Source of the DNA: Cymbidium sinense
Taxonomy: Eukaryota; Streptophyta; Magnoliopsida; Asparagales; Orchidaceae
Length of the DNA stretch: 64,000 nucleotides
Assembly (NCBI GenBank): GCA_021442155.1
Contig: CM038222.1
Span: 20,780,923 to 20,844,922, forward strand
Reading direction: 5' to 3'
Of the stretch, positions 12,601 through 23,870 are shown one piece after another. The translations under genes were made by a program, and so were the position numbers. The notes beneath the pieces are model-generated. The model saw only the letters and a list, made by a program, of their open reading frames with translations, searched no databases and had not been told where the DNA came from. Positions within the stretch are counted from its first letter, which is position 1; the number at the start of each line of letters is the position of its first letter.

Positions 12601-13800
12601 AAACCTACCAATTTACTTAATTTAAAAAAAAAATAAAATAAAATAAACCCTAACCATGAACCCTAAGCCCTAAAACTAGCCCTAAACCCTAAACCATAAA
12701 CCGTAAATCTACAACCCTAAACCCTAAAACCCTAAACCCTAAACCCTAAACACTAAACACTAAACCCTAAACCCTAAATGCTAAGACCCCAAAACTATAA
12801 AACCTAAAACCTACAACCCTACACCCTAAACCCTAAACCCCAAACCCTAAACCTTAAACCTAAACCCTGAAAAACTAAAAACCTAAACTAAAACTAAACA
12901 AAACCTAAACATAAACTAAATTAAACCTACAAATAAAATAATAAATAAAACCCTAAACCTAAATAAAATAAAATAAAATAAAACCTAAACTAAAACCTAA
13001 ACCTAAACCTAAAATAAAATAAAATAAAATATAAAACTAAAATAAATAAAATAAAATAAATAAAACCTAAACTAAACTAAAAAATAAACTTAAAATAAAA
13101 AAAAACCTAGATAAAATCAAACCTAAATAAAATTAAAATTTAATAAACATAAAATTAAATTAAATAAAACTAAAAAAACTAAACATAAAAAAATAAACCT
13201 AAAAATATTTAAAAAAAATAAAACCTAAACTCTAATCTAAAAAAAACCTAAACCTAAAATAAATAAAATAAAATAAACCTAAACCTAAACTAAAATAAAT
13301 GAAACTAAAATAAATAAAACATAAACCTAAACCTAAATAGAACTAAACCTAAACCCTAAACTAAATAAAATAAAATAAACTAAAAATAAACCTAAACCTA
13401 AACTAAAAGAGAAAACCTAAAAATAAACCTAAAATAAAATCTTAAAACATAAACCTAAAAAAATAAAATGAAAACCTAAACCTATACCAAAATAAAACTT
13501 AAACCCTAAACCTATTAATTAAAAATAAAACCTAAACCTAAAAAAAAATAAAATAAAAAAAACTAAACTAAAAAATAAACATAAACCTAAACCCAATAAA
13601 TAAACTAAAATAAAAAACCTAAATTATAATAAATAAACATAAAATAAATAAACTAGAAAAAATAAAAATAAAAATTAACCCTAAATAAAAATATAAAATA
13701 AACTAAATAAACCTAAATGTATCATTTTACATAATTTTAAATAAAATTCTAAACCCTAAACACTAAATCCTAAACCCTATAACTAACCCTCAACCTATTA
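9669..13800 (+). repeat. Telomere-like satellite, longest uninterrupted stretch
   Basis: About 4.1 kb of the composite satellite contains no GRP fragment. Boxes related to CCTACCAATTTACTTAATTT sit at 10644, 11358, 12601 and 13711. Each is followed by a CCCTAAA-rich block and then a return to ATAAA/CCTAAA DNA, giving a loose period of roughly 0.7-1.25 kb here. The cleanest telomere-type runs are about 11390-11790 and 12650-12870. No gene. Confidence 0.9.
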
Positions 13801-14400
13801 CCCTAAACCTAAAACCCTAAACCCCCTGACTAAAAAAATTAAAAAACTAAAAAACTAAATCTAATAAAAAAAACTAAACTAACCCTCCCCCCTAACTAAA
13901 ACTAAAAAACTAAAACCTAAAAATAATAAAACTAAAACTAAAACTAAATAACTAAAAACTAAAACTAAAAACTAAAACTAAACTAAAACCCTAATAAAAT
14001 ACTAACAAAAACCTAAACCCTAAAAAAGAAGCCAAAATAAGAAAAACATAAAAACAAAACCTAAACCCAATATTAAAACATAACCCCCCCCCCCCCCCCC
14101 CTTAAACTAAAATAAAACCTAAACCCTAAAAAAAACTAAAAAATTAATAAACTTAATAAAATACAAAAAAAGAAAAAAGAAAAAAGAAAAACTCATAAAA
14201 AACTAAATAAAACACAAAAACATAACTAATAAAACTAAAAAATGCTAAACCCTAAACCCAACCCTCCCCCAAACTAATAAATAAAATCAAAACCCTAAAC
14301 TAAACTAATAAAAATAAAATTAAAACCTATAATAACTAAAACTAATAAACCCCACCATCCTAAACTAATAAAAAAAAAAAAAAAACCTAAACCTAAACCC

Positions 14401-14439
<39 letters not shown>

Positions 14440-14635
14440 TACCTAATAATAACTAAAACTAAACTAATAAATAATAAATATCTAAAGAAACCTAATCATA
14501 AAACAAAATTAATAAAAAAAAAATTAAAACCTAAACCCTTAAACCTAAAAACTAACTAAACATTACCAATAACTAAAAAACCTAAACCCTTAAACCCTGT
14601 AATAAACTAAAAACCAAAACAAAAACCTAAACCTA
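13801..14635 (+). repeat. Aberrant low-complexity block with C18 and AAT microsatellites
   Basis: Here the telomere words decay into AACTAAAA words. An uninterrupted run of 18 C residues occupies 14084-14101, short C runs occur nearby, and an (AAT)n microsatellite lies at about 14401-14440. The block ends at the 5' edge of the L1 element. No coding signal. Confidence 0.8.
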
Positions 14636-15266
14636 TCTGACTCTTCGCCTTGAGCTATGGTGATTCTTGAAACCCTTTCCTTTTCGTTCTTTCTGTGTTT
14701 ATTGGTTTTCCAAAAATTTCTTCTAGTTTGCTCAATCTTATGTCTTTAATGATCCTGTTCAATTTTTAAGTGGCACCATTTGACAAAAGCATCGTTAAAT
14801 ACTTGGGAAAACCAAATGTTTCAATCTTTTAGCTTACTTGATTCTTGGGTATAAAACCTTTTCCTAATTCAAAGATGCTATCCTAAGGATTCTTCAACTT
14901 TTTTGATCTTTCTTTAAACCGTGTTCATATGACCTTCAATGTTCCAACTATTATGTGCTCTAATTTGGATAAAAACTAATGAGCCTTATGGATACTTTGA
15001 TTGGAAAATTTTCTTTTTCAAAGATCCTAGTATGAGGAAATTTTCTATTTTCTTTCATGACTTAAATCTTTTGATGTTTTTATTGGTTTGTGATAGACAT
15101 GCTAATTAAATTATCTAATGACCTTGATTATAGTCATATCTTGCTCACAAATCTTATTATGTTAAAACTATCAAATGCATATTCTTAAATGTACCCATTT
15201 ATTTGGCATTAAAAAATAAAAATTTGTTATCTTTACCTAATCTTTGACTTTGTTAATTATTAATTC

Positions 15267-15548
15267 TTGCATGTTGTGGGTTCTATTTTTGCTAGTCCCT
15301 TGCAATTGATAAAAGAAATCCAAGTTGTTTTATCTTTTGAAATTGATGTAATAAAGAAATTTCCTAAGGAGGTGTGGATTGATCTAAGAAATATGGATAT
15401 TTCCAAAGAGAAGTTTGAAAACTTCACTATTTTTTTTTTTAATCATTACAAAATCATGGCCATGATGTTTCTAAATGTTTTTACTCATCAACATCTTGAA
15501 AGAAAGTTTAAAGATCTTAAGTTTCCAAAATTGAGATTTAAAATGTGA
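15267..15548 (+). pseudogene. L1 ORF1-like (DUF4283/zinc-knuckle) fragment
   Basis: A 93-codon open stretch reads VGSIFASPLQ, then EIDVIKKFPKEVWIDL, then HYKIMAMMFLNVF. Plant L1 ORF1 proteins have a similar run: G-S-x-x-G-x-P-L-Q-x-D, V-E-I-D-x-x-K-x-x-P-x-x-x-W-I, then a CCHC knuckle of the form C-x-x-C-x-x-x-G-H-x-x-x-x-C. Here the knuckle cysteines and the histidine are replaced, so nucleic-acid binding is presumably lost. The segment between the first two blocks is missing. The upstream DUF4283-like part (14640-15260) is too decayed to read. Confidence 0.68.
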
Positions 15549-15779
15549 TAAAGAAATTAATTTTAAATGAATAATAATGTTGGAATGAAATTATTGATTT
15601 TTCTAATGTTGTTCTAATGTCTAATCTATTCCTAATGTAAGTGGTAGTGATCTTGTTAAAATGCTTTTAAATATTTTGTAGAGCAATCTTTTTTACTATT
15701 ATTTCTATTATTCCTGAAAATTTGTAGGATGATTTTCCAATTTAATTTCTGATTCGAAGGAGATTTGTGATTAAGTTGC

Positions 15780-16170
15780 TGAACATTTGTAGGATGTTTT
15801 GTTTATGTTGCTTGTAACAAAATAGAGAGGATTATTCCTTGGGATCAATTTTCTAATTTTTCTTATGTTGTTAATGATTCTTGGATTGTTGGTGGGGATT
15901 TCAATATGATCCTTTCTTTGAATGAAAGGAAAGGGGTTCTTTGCCAAATTTACATTCAATGGAAGATTTTGCAAATATGATTTTGGATTGTAATCTTCAT
16001 GATGTTGGTTTCATTGGTTCTTAATTTACTTGGAATAATCATAGATTATGGCAATGGTTGGTCATGCTTTATTTAATAATTATTGGTTAAACCGTTGGCC
16101 TTTAACTTCAGTGGAGCATCTTAGTAGAACTCTCTTGGATCATGCTCCTCTTTTGATTTCTATTAAGGAT
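15780..16170 (+). pseudogene. L1 endonuclease C-terminal fragment
   Basis: Forward frames give IPWDQFSNFSYVVNDSWIVG, then GGDFNMILSLNERKG (about 15880-15935), which holds the G-D-F-N catalytic motif of L1 AP endonucleases. After a frameshift, VEHLSRTLLDHAPLL (about 16110-16160) appears, where the usual S-D-H of this domain has become L-D-H. The N-terminal part of the nuclease is not visible between 15550 and 15780, suggesting an internal deletion. No activity is expected. Confidence 0.8.
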
Positions 16171-16174
16171 GTTA

Positions 16175-17950
16175 TTCATAATAATAATGTCATTAAAATT
16201 TTTTGTTTTCAAAATATGTGGTTACAAGATAAAAGTTTTCTTGATGTTATTGCTTATAATTGGTGTGCTCCTCTTTCTCCTGATGATTCTACATTTGGTA
16301 TGATGAGATTTTGGCTTAAGCTTAAAAGGCTTAAGCATAATATCACTTGGTGGAATAGAAAAAGTTTTAAAAATCTATTTGATAATATCAAGAATATGGA
16401 ACAAAAGGTGAAAGATTTGGAAGAACTTGTTATTACTAAGTCTTCTTTCTATTCTAATATTGTTGAAGCAAAAGATAATCTCATTAAGTTTCAGGATATG
16501 GAGGAGACTTATTGGAGACAAAAAACTACCTCTAAACATCTTTCTAAGGGGGGAAAGAAACACTAAATATTTTTATACTTTGGTAATGAAAAGAATAGTT
16601 CTTGGTCACATTCATAAAATCAAGAACTTTGATGGTTCTTGGCTTACCAGAAAAGAGGATATATTTTCTTCTGCTCTTAATTATTTTAAAGATCTTTTAA
16701 GTAAAAATTATCAACTTGAGACTTATCCAATCCATCTATCATCCCTTCTATTATGTCTACTAAGGCTTGGTTGCTCCTCCTTATGATGAGGAAATTTTTA
16801 ATACTCTTAATGGTATGAATGATGATTCTGTTGTAGGGCTGGATGGTTACACTACTTTATTCTTTCAAAAAGCTTGGTTTATTATTAATATTGATCTTGT
16901 TAATGTTGTTTAGGATTTTCTTCAAGGGAATTCTATTCCTAAATATTTTACTAGCACTTCTATTGTTCTTGTTCCTAAGAAAGATAATCCTAACTTTTGG
17001 AATGACTTTAGACCTATTAGTCTTTGGACTATTTTTAATAAATTGATTTCTAAAATTTTGACTAATAGGCATAGTTATTTTCTTCCTAAGATTATCTCTC
17101 CAAATCAAACTAGCTTTGAGAAAGGTAGAACTATTTCGGATAACATGCTTACTCAAGAATTGATTCATGATTTGAATGTTAAAATTAGAGGTCGAAATTT
17201 ACTTTTTTAGAATGACATCACCAAAGCTTATGATAACATTTCTTGGGATTTTCTTCATAGCATTCTTACTTTATTTGGTTTTTCTAATAATTTTGTTTCT
17301 TAATAATCAATATAATTAGAAATGTTTGGTTTTCATTAGTTATCAATGGTGAAAACTTTGGTTTCTTTAATTCCTCTCAAGGTATAAGACAAGGTGGCCC
17401 TCTTTCTCCATCACTTTTTATTATTGCATTTGAATATTTATCTCATTGGCTTAATCTATTTTTTTAGAAGAATTCTAGTATGTATTTCAAGAATCTTGGT
17501 GGTTTGGCTATCTCTCACTTAAGCTTTGCTGATGATTTTATAATTTTTTGTAATGGCTCATTACATTATGTTAAAAATCTTAAGGATTTTTTAAATAAAT
17601 TTGAAAAGGAAAGTGGCCTTTTAATTAGTTCTCATAAAAGTTGTTTAATCACTTCTACTTCTATTTTTGTTCATAGAATTAATAAAATAAAAGATATAGC
17701 AAGTTTTTCACGTCAAAATCTTTCAATTAAATATTTAGGCTCCCCTTTATATTGTGGCCATAAGAGATCCTATCTCTTTGATGAGGTAATTCATAATATT
17801 TAAAATAAAATTTCTATGTTTGAATTTAATTTTTTCTCTTTTGGTGGTAGATTAATTATTATTAAAAGTATTCATTACTCTCTTCCTTTTCACTTGTTGC
17901 TTAATATTATTCCTACTTCTCATGTTTTATTAGATTGAAAGAATTTTAAT
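16175..17950 (+). pseudogene. L1 reverse transcriptase, frameshifted
   Basis: The reading order is FWNDFRPISLWTIFNKLISK (about 16998-17058), ISPNQTSFEKGRTISDN (about 17095-17145), ITKAYDNISWDFL (about 17217-17256), GIRQGGPLSPSLF (about 17381-17420), then HLSFADDFIIFC with the catalytic F-A-D-D at 17525-17536, and SIKYLGSPLYCG (about 17725-17760). These are the successive RT blocks of plant L1 elements. The active-site aspartates survive, but the blocks are spread over three frames and contain stops such as the TAG after RGRNLLF. The linker upstream (16175-16800) is lysine- and leucine-rich, as usual between EN and RT. Confidence 0.88.
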
Positions 17951-18479
17951 AAGGGGCTCTAGGAATTCCAAAAGGCTTCATTAGACTTCTTGGTCTAATA
18001 TGTGTGGTAATATTTATGAATGTGGTATTGGGTGCATATCTTTGATGGATTCCACCAATGTTTTTCTTAAAACTTTGGTGGAATTTTCAAAAATGAAAGT
18101 CTTTGGGCTAAATTCATGAAATTTAAATATTGCAAAGGTAAGCATCCTTTAATTTGCAATCATAAACATGGTGACTCAATTGTTTGGAAATGGATCTGTG
18201 ATATTAAATGGAAAGTGAAACCTCTCATTTTTTGGGGTATTAATAATGGATCTTCTTTCTTTTGGCAAGATAACTTGATGGGGTTTTTTTTTCCATTGAT
18301 TCTTTGCTTAATACTCACTCTACTTCTTCTTTGACAGTTAGTCATTTTATTTATAATGGTGAATGGAATTTCTCTCTTTTAAATGATTTGATTCCTAATT
18401 TTATTAGTAATAACATCATCAATATTCCTATTGATGGTTATTTTCCAGATCAAATTATTTTCAAAATTTCTAGTAATGG

Positions 18480-18700
18480 AGAATTTATCTTTTAAAGATA
18501 CTTGGCACTATATTAGAGTTAAAAAATCCTCTTCTCATGTTTTCATTAAAATTTGGAATAATATTATTCATACTTCTTATTCTATTCTTGTGTGGAGAAT
18601 TTTAAGGGATTATATTATTGTTGATTCTTTACTTTTGGACAAAGGATTTTATCTACCCTCTAAATGCATGTTGCTTTCATTGAGAATATTAGTCATGTTT
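18480..18700 (+). pseudogene. L1 zf-RVT-like domain remnant
   Basis: After the RT, forward frames show FIKIWNNI and then VWRILRDYIIVDSLLLDKG. This matches the zf-RVT segment of plant L1 elements (W-x-x-x-W-x-x-x-x-x-x-x-x-x-x-L-x-x-R-G). The cysteine cluster that normally follows is reduced to a single Cys before the frame breaks. It sits between RT and RNase H, as expected for this lineage. Confidence 0.65.
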
Positions 18701-19079
18701 TTATTAATAGTGCCATTGCCTCTACAGTTTGGGGTTGGTATGAGGATTTATTTAAATTAAGTTGTTTTAATAGCAATTTCACTTTAATGCAACTTCTTGA
18801 CTCTTATTTTCTTAATATTGTTAAATGGCATATCAAAATTATGGTGGCTGTTACTTTGAATTGGTTTATTTGGCTTAACAAAATGATGCTAAGCATCATA
18901 ATGTGCCTATGAATCATAAGAGGATTATTGGTAGGACTAAAGATATGATTTTTTTTATATAAAGCTGCTCTTCTTAGTGGTACTAATTTTAAAGGTTGCA
19001 AGTTTTTTGCCTCTAAATTTGGTAATTATTTTCCTTATTGTGACTCGTCTCTAGATTATAAAATTATTCATTGGATTAA

Positions 19080-19460
19080 GCCTCTTAATTATTGTATTAA
19101 AATTAATACCGATGGTTCTATTGCAAAGAACAAGTAGGGTATTTTTATAAATAATCTTGGGAATATTATCTTGGCTTTTTCCACTCCTCTCTCTACTAAT
19201 TTTGTTATTTTTGCTGAATTGATGATTGTTTATCATGCTCTTAAGCTTTGTTTGGATGGAAATTTTCATACTATTTGGTTAGAATGATCGAGATGGTTGT
19301 TGTTATGATCAATTCTAACCATAAGGGTAATGGTGAGGCTTTTTATTTAATTAGAAAAATTAAACCTATTATCTCAAAAATTTCTTTTAAAATTAATCAT
19401 ATTTTAAGAGTAGGTAATGCTTGTATGGATTTCATAGCTGGTTTGGAGTGTAATCTCTCT
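19080..19460 (+). pseudogene. L1 RNase H-like domain remnant
   Basis: KINTDGS (about 19100-19120) carries the first catalytic Asp of plant LINE RNase H domains. IILAFSTPLS and AELMIVYHALKLCLDG (about 19215-19262) follow, the latter with the catalytic Glu. A TAG stop follows the first block, and the C-terminal part (about 19380-19450) is in another frame. Acquisition of an RNase H-like domain is characteristic of plant L1 elements; here it is a relic. Confidence 0.75.
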
Positions 19461-19499
19461 GATTTTACTTTTTCACCAATGGGAATATTCGTAAGAAAT

Positions 19500-20673
19500 T
19501 AAGAGGGTTGTCTAATTTAGATAAATCTGATTTTCCTTATGTTAGATTTTCTTAGTTTTTTAATCTTTCTTTTCTGTTGGTGGTTTTCTGGGGGCTTCTA
19601 TTTAGGAGCTTCTGGTGATTTTGGTTTGTTCAGTTACTGTTGGCTCCTGTTCTTTCTTGAGGGCTTTTGTTCTTATTTTATTCTTATATTTTACAAGTTA
19701 AATGTCGGCTTCTATTTTTGGTTGCTATTGTCGATTGCTCCTACTTTTATTGTGGTATCTCTTATGGGTTTATTTTTTTGGCTTTTGGTTGGTTGGTTGG
19801 CTTTCTTTGGTGGCTTTGTGGTCGGTCTCCTTGAGCTTCCTGGTTTTATGTTCCTTCTCTAGATGTGATGTTTGTTGTGCTTCCCTTCCTTCTATTTCCT
19901 TTAGTGTGGTTTGGTGTGTGGTATGTTTCTTTATGGCTTTGGTGGTTCTGTTATTACTTATTTTGGTTGGTGGCTGCTTGGTCTTTCTTGGTTGCTTTAG
20001 TCTAGCTGGAGTTGATGAGCTTGTTGGTTCCTTCTCTTCCTCACCCCTCCCTGACCACCCCCTCCTTGGCTCGTTGGTGACTTTATTTCTTACTCCAACT
20101 ACTTTTGGGTGGTTGGATGGTCGTGTTGGCTTAGAATGTTTTTTTTGTTGGCTCAATTTTTTCTGCTATTGCCCCCTTTGGCTGGTGGCTCTGTTGTTGT
20201 TCTTCCTTTTTTGGTGGTTGGTTCTAGATCTTTGCTAGTTATTAGTGTGTGTTTGGGTGCCTTTGTGAGGTTTGTTGTCTAGGATGTTTACTTTTGTTGG
20301 TAGCTTTTTTATGATCAGAACCCTCCTTTCGATTTTGCCGCAAAGTTTTGTTACCCCTTCTAAAGTTTGTGATTAAGCCTAAGCCTTTTCTTTTGCTTTT
20401 CTTTCCTCTTTATCTCTATTTATTTTCTTTTAATTGTGCTTATCTTTTCTATAGTTTTTCTTGGTTTCCTTGCTCTTAGGTCTCTTCAGTGGTATCGACC
20501 GCTTGGATTCTGGTTGTTATCTTTTCTTAGTTTTCCTTTTGTTTTTTTTTGTATTAGTTAGATTTTTCTTTAGGTCTTTCATAGCTCTTGAGTAATAGTC
20601 TTTGAGATTTATCCCCTTTAAGGATGTTGTCTCCTTTTCTTTTGGTAATAAAAATTCCTCTTTTTAACAAAAA
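19500..20673 (+). other. L1 3'UTR, T/G-rich, ending in an A tail
   Basis: After the RNase H remnant the + strand becomes strongly T- and G-rich, with many TTGGTGG, GGTTGG and CTTTT words. Open frames here are Leu/Phe/Trp-rich low complexity and do not look like genes. The segment ends GGTAATAAAAATTCCTC, then seven A residues at 20667-20673, before the CCCTAAA satellite. Confidence 0.7.
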
Positions 20674-21786
20674 AATCCTAAACCCTAAACCCTAAACCCT
20701 AAAAACCCTAAAGCCGAAAGCCTAAACACTAAACCATAAACCCTAAACCCTAAACCCTTACCCTATACCCTAAACCCTAAAACCTTAAACCCTAAACTAT
20801 AAACCTAAACTAAAACCTAAACCTAAACCTAAAATGAAAATAAAATAAAAAATAAAAATAAACTAAAATAAAATAAATAAAAACCTAAACTAAACTAAAA
20901 TAAAATAAACCTAAGAACAAAACCTAAATAAAATAAAACTAAATGTAAAATAAAATAAAATAAATCTATAATAAAATAAAATAAAACTAAATAAAACCTA
21001 AACCTAAAAAATAAAACTAAAATAAACTAAAAATAAAACCTAAACCCTAAACTAAAAAAAAAACTAAACCTAAAAAAACAAAATAAAATAAACCTAAACC
21101 TAAACCAAAATAAACTAAACTAAAATAAATAAAACATAAACTAAACCTAAAATAAACTAAACCTTAACCTAAACCTACACTAAATAAAATAAAATATACT
21201 AAAAATAAACCTAAACCTAAACTAAAAAATAAAACTTAATAACAAACCTAAAATAAAACCTAAATTAAACTTAAAAATAAAAAATAAAAAATAAAACCTA
21301 AACCTAAAAAATAAAATAAAAATAAAACTCAACTAAAAGCTAAACCTAAACCTAAAAAATAAACCTAAATAAAAATAAAAATAAAATAAGCTAAAGTAAA
21401 TAAAAAAACTAAATAAACCTAAACCTACCAGTTTATTAAATTTTTTTTAAAGAAACCCTAAATCCTAAACCCTAAACCTACAACACAAAACCTACAACCC
21501 TAAACCCTAAACCATAAACCCTAAAAAACCATAAACCCCAAACCCTAAATCCTAAATAAACCCTAAACACTAAACCTTAACCCTAGACCCTAAACCCTCA
21601 AAGCATAAACCTTAAAACCCTAAACCCTAAACCCTAAACCCTAAATCTTAAATCCTAAACACTAAGCCCTAACCCTAAACCCTGAACCCTAACCCAAAAC
21701 CCTAAACCTAAAGCTAAAGTAACTAAATAAACTAAAAAATGAACTTAAACCTTAAACCTAATAAACTGAAACTAAACCTAAACTCT
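20674..21786 (+). repeat. Telomere-like satellite
   Basis: CCCTAAA-rich from 20674 to about 20810, then ATAAA/CCTAAA words. The box AAACCTACCAGTTTATTAAA lies at 21421, then a cleaner CCCTAAA block (about 21450-21700). No gene. Confidence 0.9.
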
Positions 21787-22033
21787 AAGAATGGGCAGAA
21801 CCTTGGTGGCAGGAACATCACCGTCAACCAAGCTTAGTCTAGATTTGATGATGGAGTTGAAGGAAGAGGCGGTTATCACAGTGGTGGTGGGGATCTAGAG
21901 GTGGTGGTCGAAGTAGGGGTGGTTACAAAGGTGGGAGGAGCGATGGAGGTTACAACCATGCTGGTGGTGGAGGGAGAGATCCAGGATATGATGGTGGATC
22001 CCGCTACTTGAAAGGTTGGGGTGGTTCTGATAA
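21787..22033 (+). pseudogene. GRP7-like retrocopy fragment, copy 4, 3'-truncated
   Basis: It starts AAGAATGGGCAGAACCTTGG. In the first frame it reads K-N-G-Q-N-L-G-G-R-N-I-T, almost the canonical end of a GRP7-type RRM. The Gly-rich part follows, but similarity stops at about 22033, right after GGTTCTGATAAAC, where telomere-like words resume. The stop codon region, 3'UTR and A tail seen in the other copies are absent. This looks like secondary deletion by recombination with the array. Confidence 0.78.
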
Positions 22034-23416
22034 ACCTGAACCCTAAACCTAAAACCTGAACCCTAAACCTAAAACCTAAACCTTAAACTCTAAACTCTAA
22101 AAAATAAATAAATAAAAATAAATAAAAATTTTAAAAATAAATAAATAAACCCTAAACCCTAAATCTAACCCTAGACCCTAAACCCTAAACCCTAAAAGCT
22201 AAAATTCAAAAACCCAAAAACCCAAAACCCTAAACCCTTAAGCCTAAACCCTAAACATTAAACCATAAATACCCTAAACCCTAAAGCCTAAACACTAAAC
22301 CCTAAACCCTAATCCCTAAATCCTAACCCTAAACCCTAAACCCTAAAATCCTAAACCTTAATCCCTAAACCCTAAAATCCTAAAAACTTAAAAAATAAAA
22401 TAAAATAAAACTCAACTAAAAAATTAACCTAAACCTAAACCTAAACTTTAAAATTAAATTAAAATAAAAAACCCAAACTAAAATAAATAAAATAAAATAA
22501 ATAAAAAATAAAAATAAACCTAAATATAAATAAAAAATAAAATAAACTAAAATAAATAAAAAAATAAACTAAGTAAATTAAATAAACTTAGACCTAACAG
22601 ATTTCTTAATTTAAAAAAACTATAAACCCTAAATCCTAAACCCTAAACCCTAAACCTAAAACCTAAAGCTAACCCTAAACCCTAAACCTACAACACTAAA
22701 CCTACAACCCTAAACCCTAAACCCTAAACCCTAAAGCCTAAAAACTAAACCCTATACCCTAAACTCTCAACACTAACCTTAAACCCTAAACCTAAAATCC
22801 TAAACATTAAAACCCTAAACCCTAAACCTTAAACCCTAAACCCTAAACCCTAACCCCTAAAAACCTAAAAACTTAAACCTAAAAAATAAAATAAAAATAA
22901 AACTCAACTAAAAAAACCTAAACGTATACCTAAACCTAAAAAATAAATTAAAATAAAAACTTAAACTAAAATAAATAAACCTAAAATAAATAAACTAAAC
23001 TAAATAAAAATAAAAAATAAATCTAAATAAAAATAAAAAATAAAATAAACTAAAATCAATAAAAAATAAACTAAATAAACATAAACATAAACCCTATATC
23101 CTAAACCATAAATCATAAACCCTAAACCTAAACCCTAAACCCTAAAACTAACCATAAACTTACAACACTAAACCTACAACCCTAAACCCTAAAATCTAAA
23201 CTCTAAATAATAAAAAAGCCTAAACCCTAAACCCTAAAAGCATAAACCCTAAAACCCTAAACTCTAAACCCTAAACCCTAAACCCTAAACCCTAAACCAT
23301 AAGCCTAAACCCTAAATGCTAAACTCCAAACCCTAAATCTAAACCAAGTAGCTAAATAGATTAAAAATAAACCTAAACCCTAATACCTAATAAACATATA
23401 CATAAACCTAAACCCA
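22034..23416 (+). repeat. Telomere-like satellite
   Basis: Several CCCTAAA blocks (about 22040-22380, 22620-22870 and 23090-23330) are separated by ATAAA/CCTAAA DNA. A box variant (GACCTAACAGATTTCTTAAT) is at 22591. No gene. Confidence 0.9.
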
Positions 23417-23870
23417 AAGAATGTGCAGAACCTTGATGACAGGAACATCACAACAACCGTGCGGCCAGATCTATTGGAGGAGAAGGAGGAGGCGATGGTT
23501 ATCATAGTGGTGATGGTGGACCTGGAGGTGGTGGTGGATATGGAGATGGTATAAAGGGTGGTTGGAGGTGGGAGAGATGGAGGTTACAACCATGGTTAAG
23601 GCGGAGGGAGAGATCGCATATGATGGTGGATCCTACTATCAGAGGCGGTTGTTTTGATGGGAACTAGAGAAATTAAGAATGATCCGACCGCTTATGGAAC
23701 TGTCTTTACAATAGAGATGATTCTAGATATCTAGGGTTTCTAATTTGCTTTATACATGCTCACTTTTTATCCATGTCATCGCTTAAGTCTTAGAAAACTT
23801 GGTGTGTTACTTGGTTGATGAAATTGAAAAGAAGAAATATTGAATCTGAACTTGTTCTCTATTAAAAAAA
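23417..23870 (+). pseudogene. GRP7-like retrocopy fragment, copy 5
   Basis: It begins AAGAATGTGCAGAACCTTGA, giving K-N-V-Q-N-L-D-D-R-N-I-T. The Gly-rich region has frame changes. The 3'UTR contains ATGTCATCGCTTAAGTC and TTGGTTGATGAAATTGAA and ends in seven A residues (23864-23870). A full-length GRP would have the rest of an RRM upstream; only telomere-like DNA is present there. The fragment has lost its start and promoter, so no protein is expected. Confidence 0.8.

Larger units (their letters stand above)
14636..20673 (+). mobile_element. L1-type LINE, about 6 kb, decayed
   Basis: A forward plant L1-like non-LTR retrotransposon occupies the satellite. The order is ORF1-like region with a degraded zinc knuckle (about 15267-15500), endonuclease C-terminal part (about 15780-16170), reverse transcriptase (about 16800-17800), zf-RVT-like segment (about 18480-18690), RNase H-like domain (about 19090-19450), a T/G-rich 3'UTR, and a short A tail at 20667-20673 before CCCTAAA words resume. 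The 3' end contains GGTAATAAAAATTCCTC. Many frameshifts and stops make it inactive. The 5' boundary is set where telomere words stop (TGACTCTTCGCCTTGAGC). I could not define a target-site duplication because both flanks are repetitive. Confidence 0.87.

Noticed and set aside
19702..20238. 178-codon open frame rich in Leu, Trp and Phe, as a membrane protein
   Set aside because: It lies in the T/G-rich 3'UTR of the L1 element. Its hydrophobicity follows from base composition, and the opposite strand is also open (19770-20156) with a low-complexity Lys/Thr-rich product.
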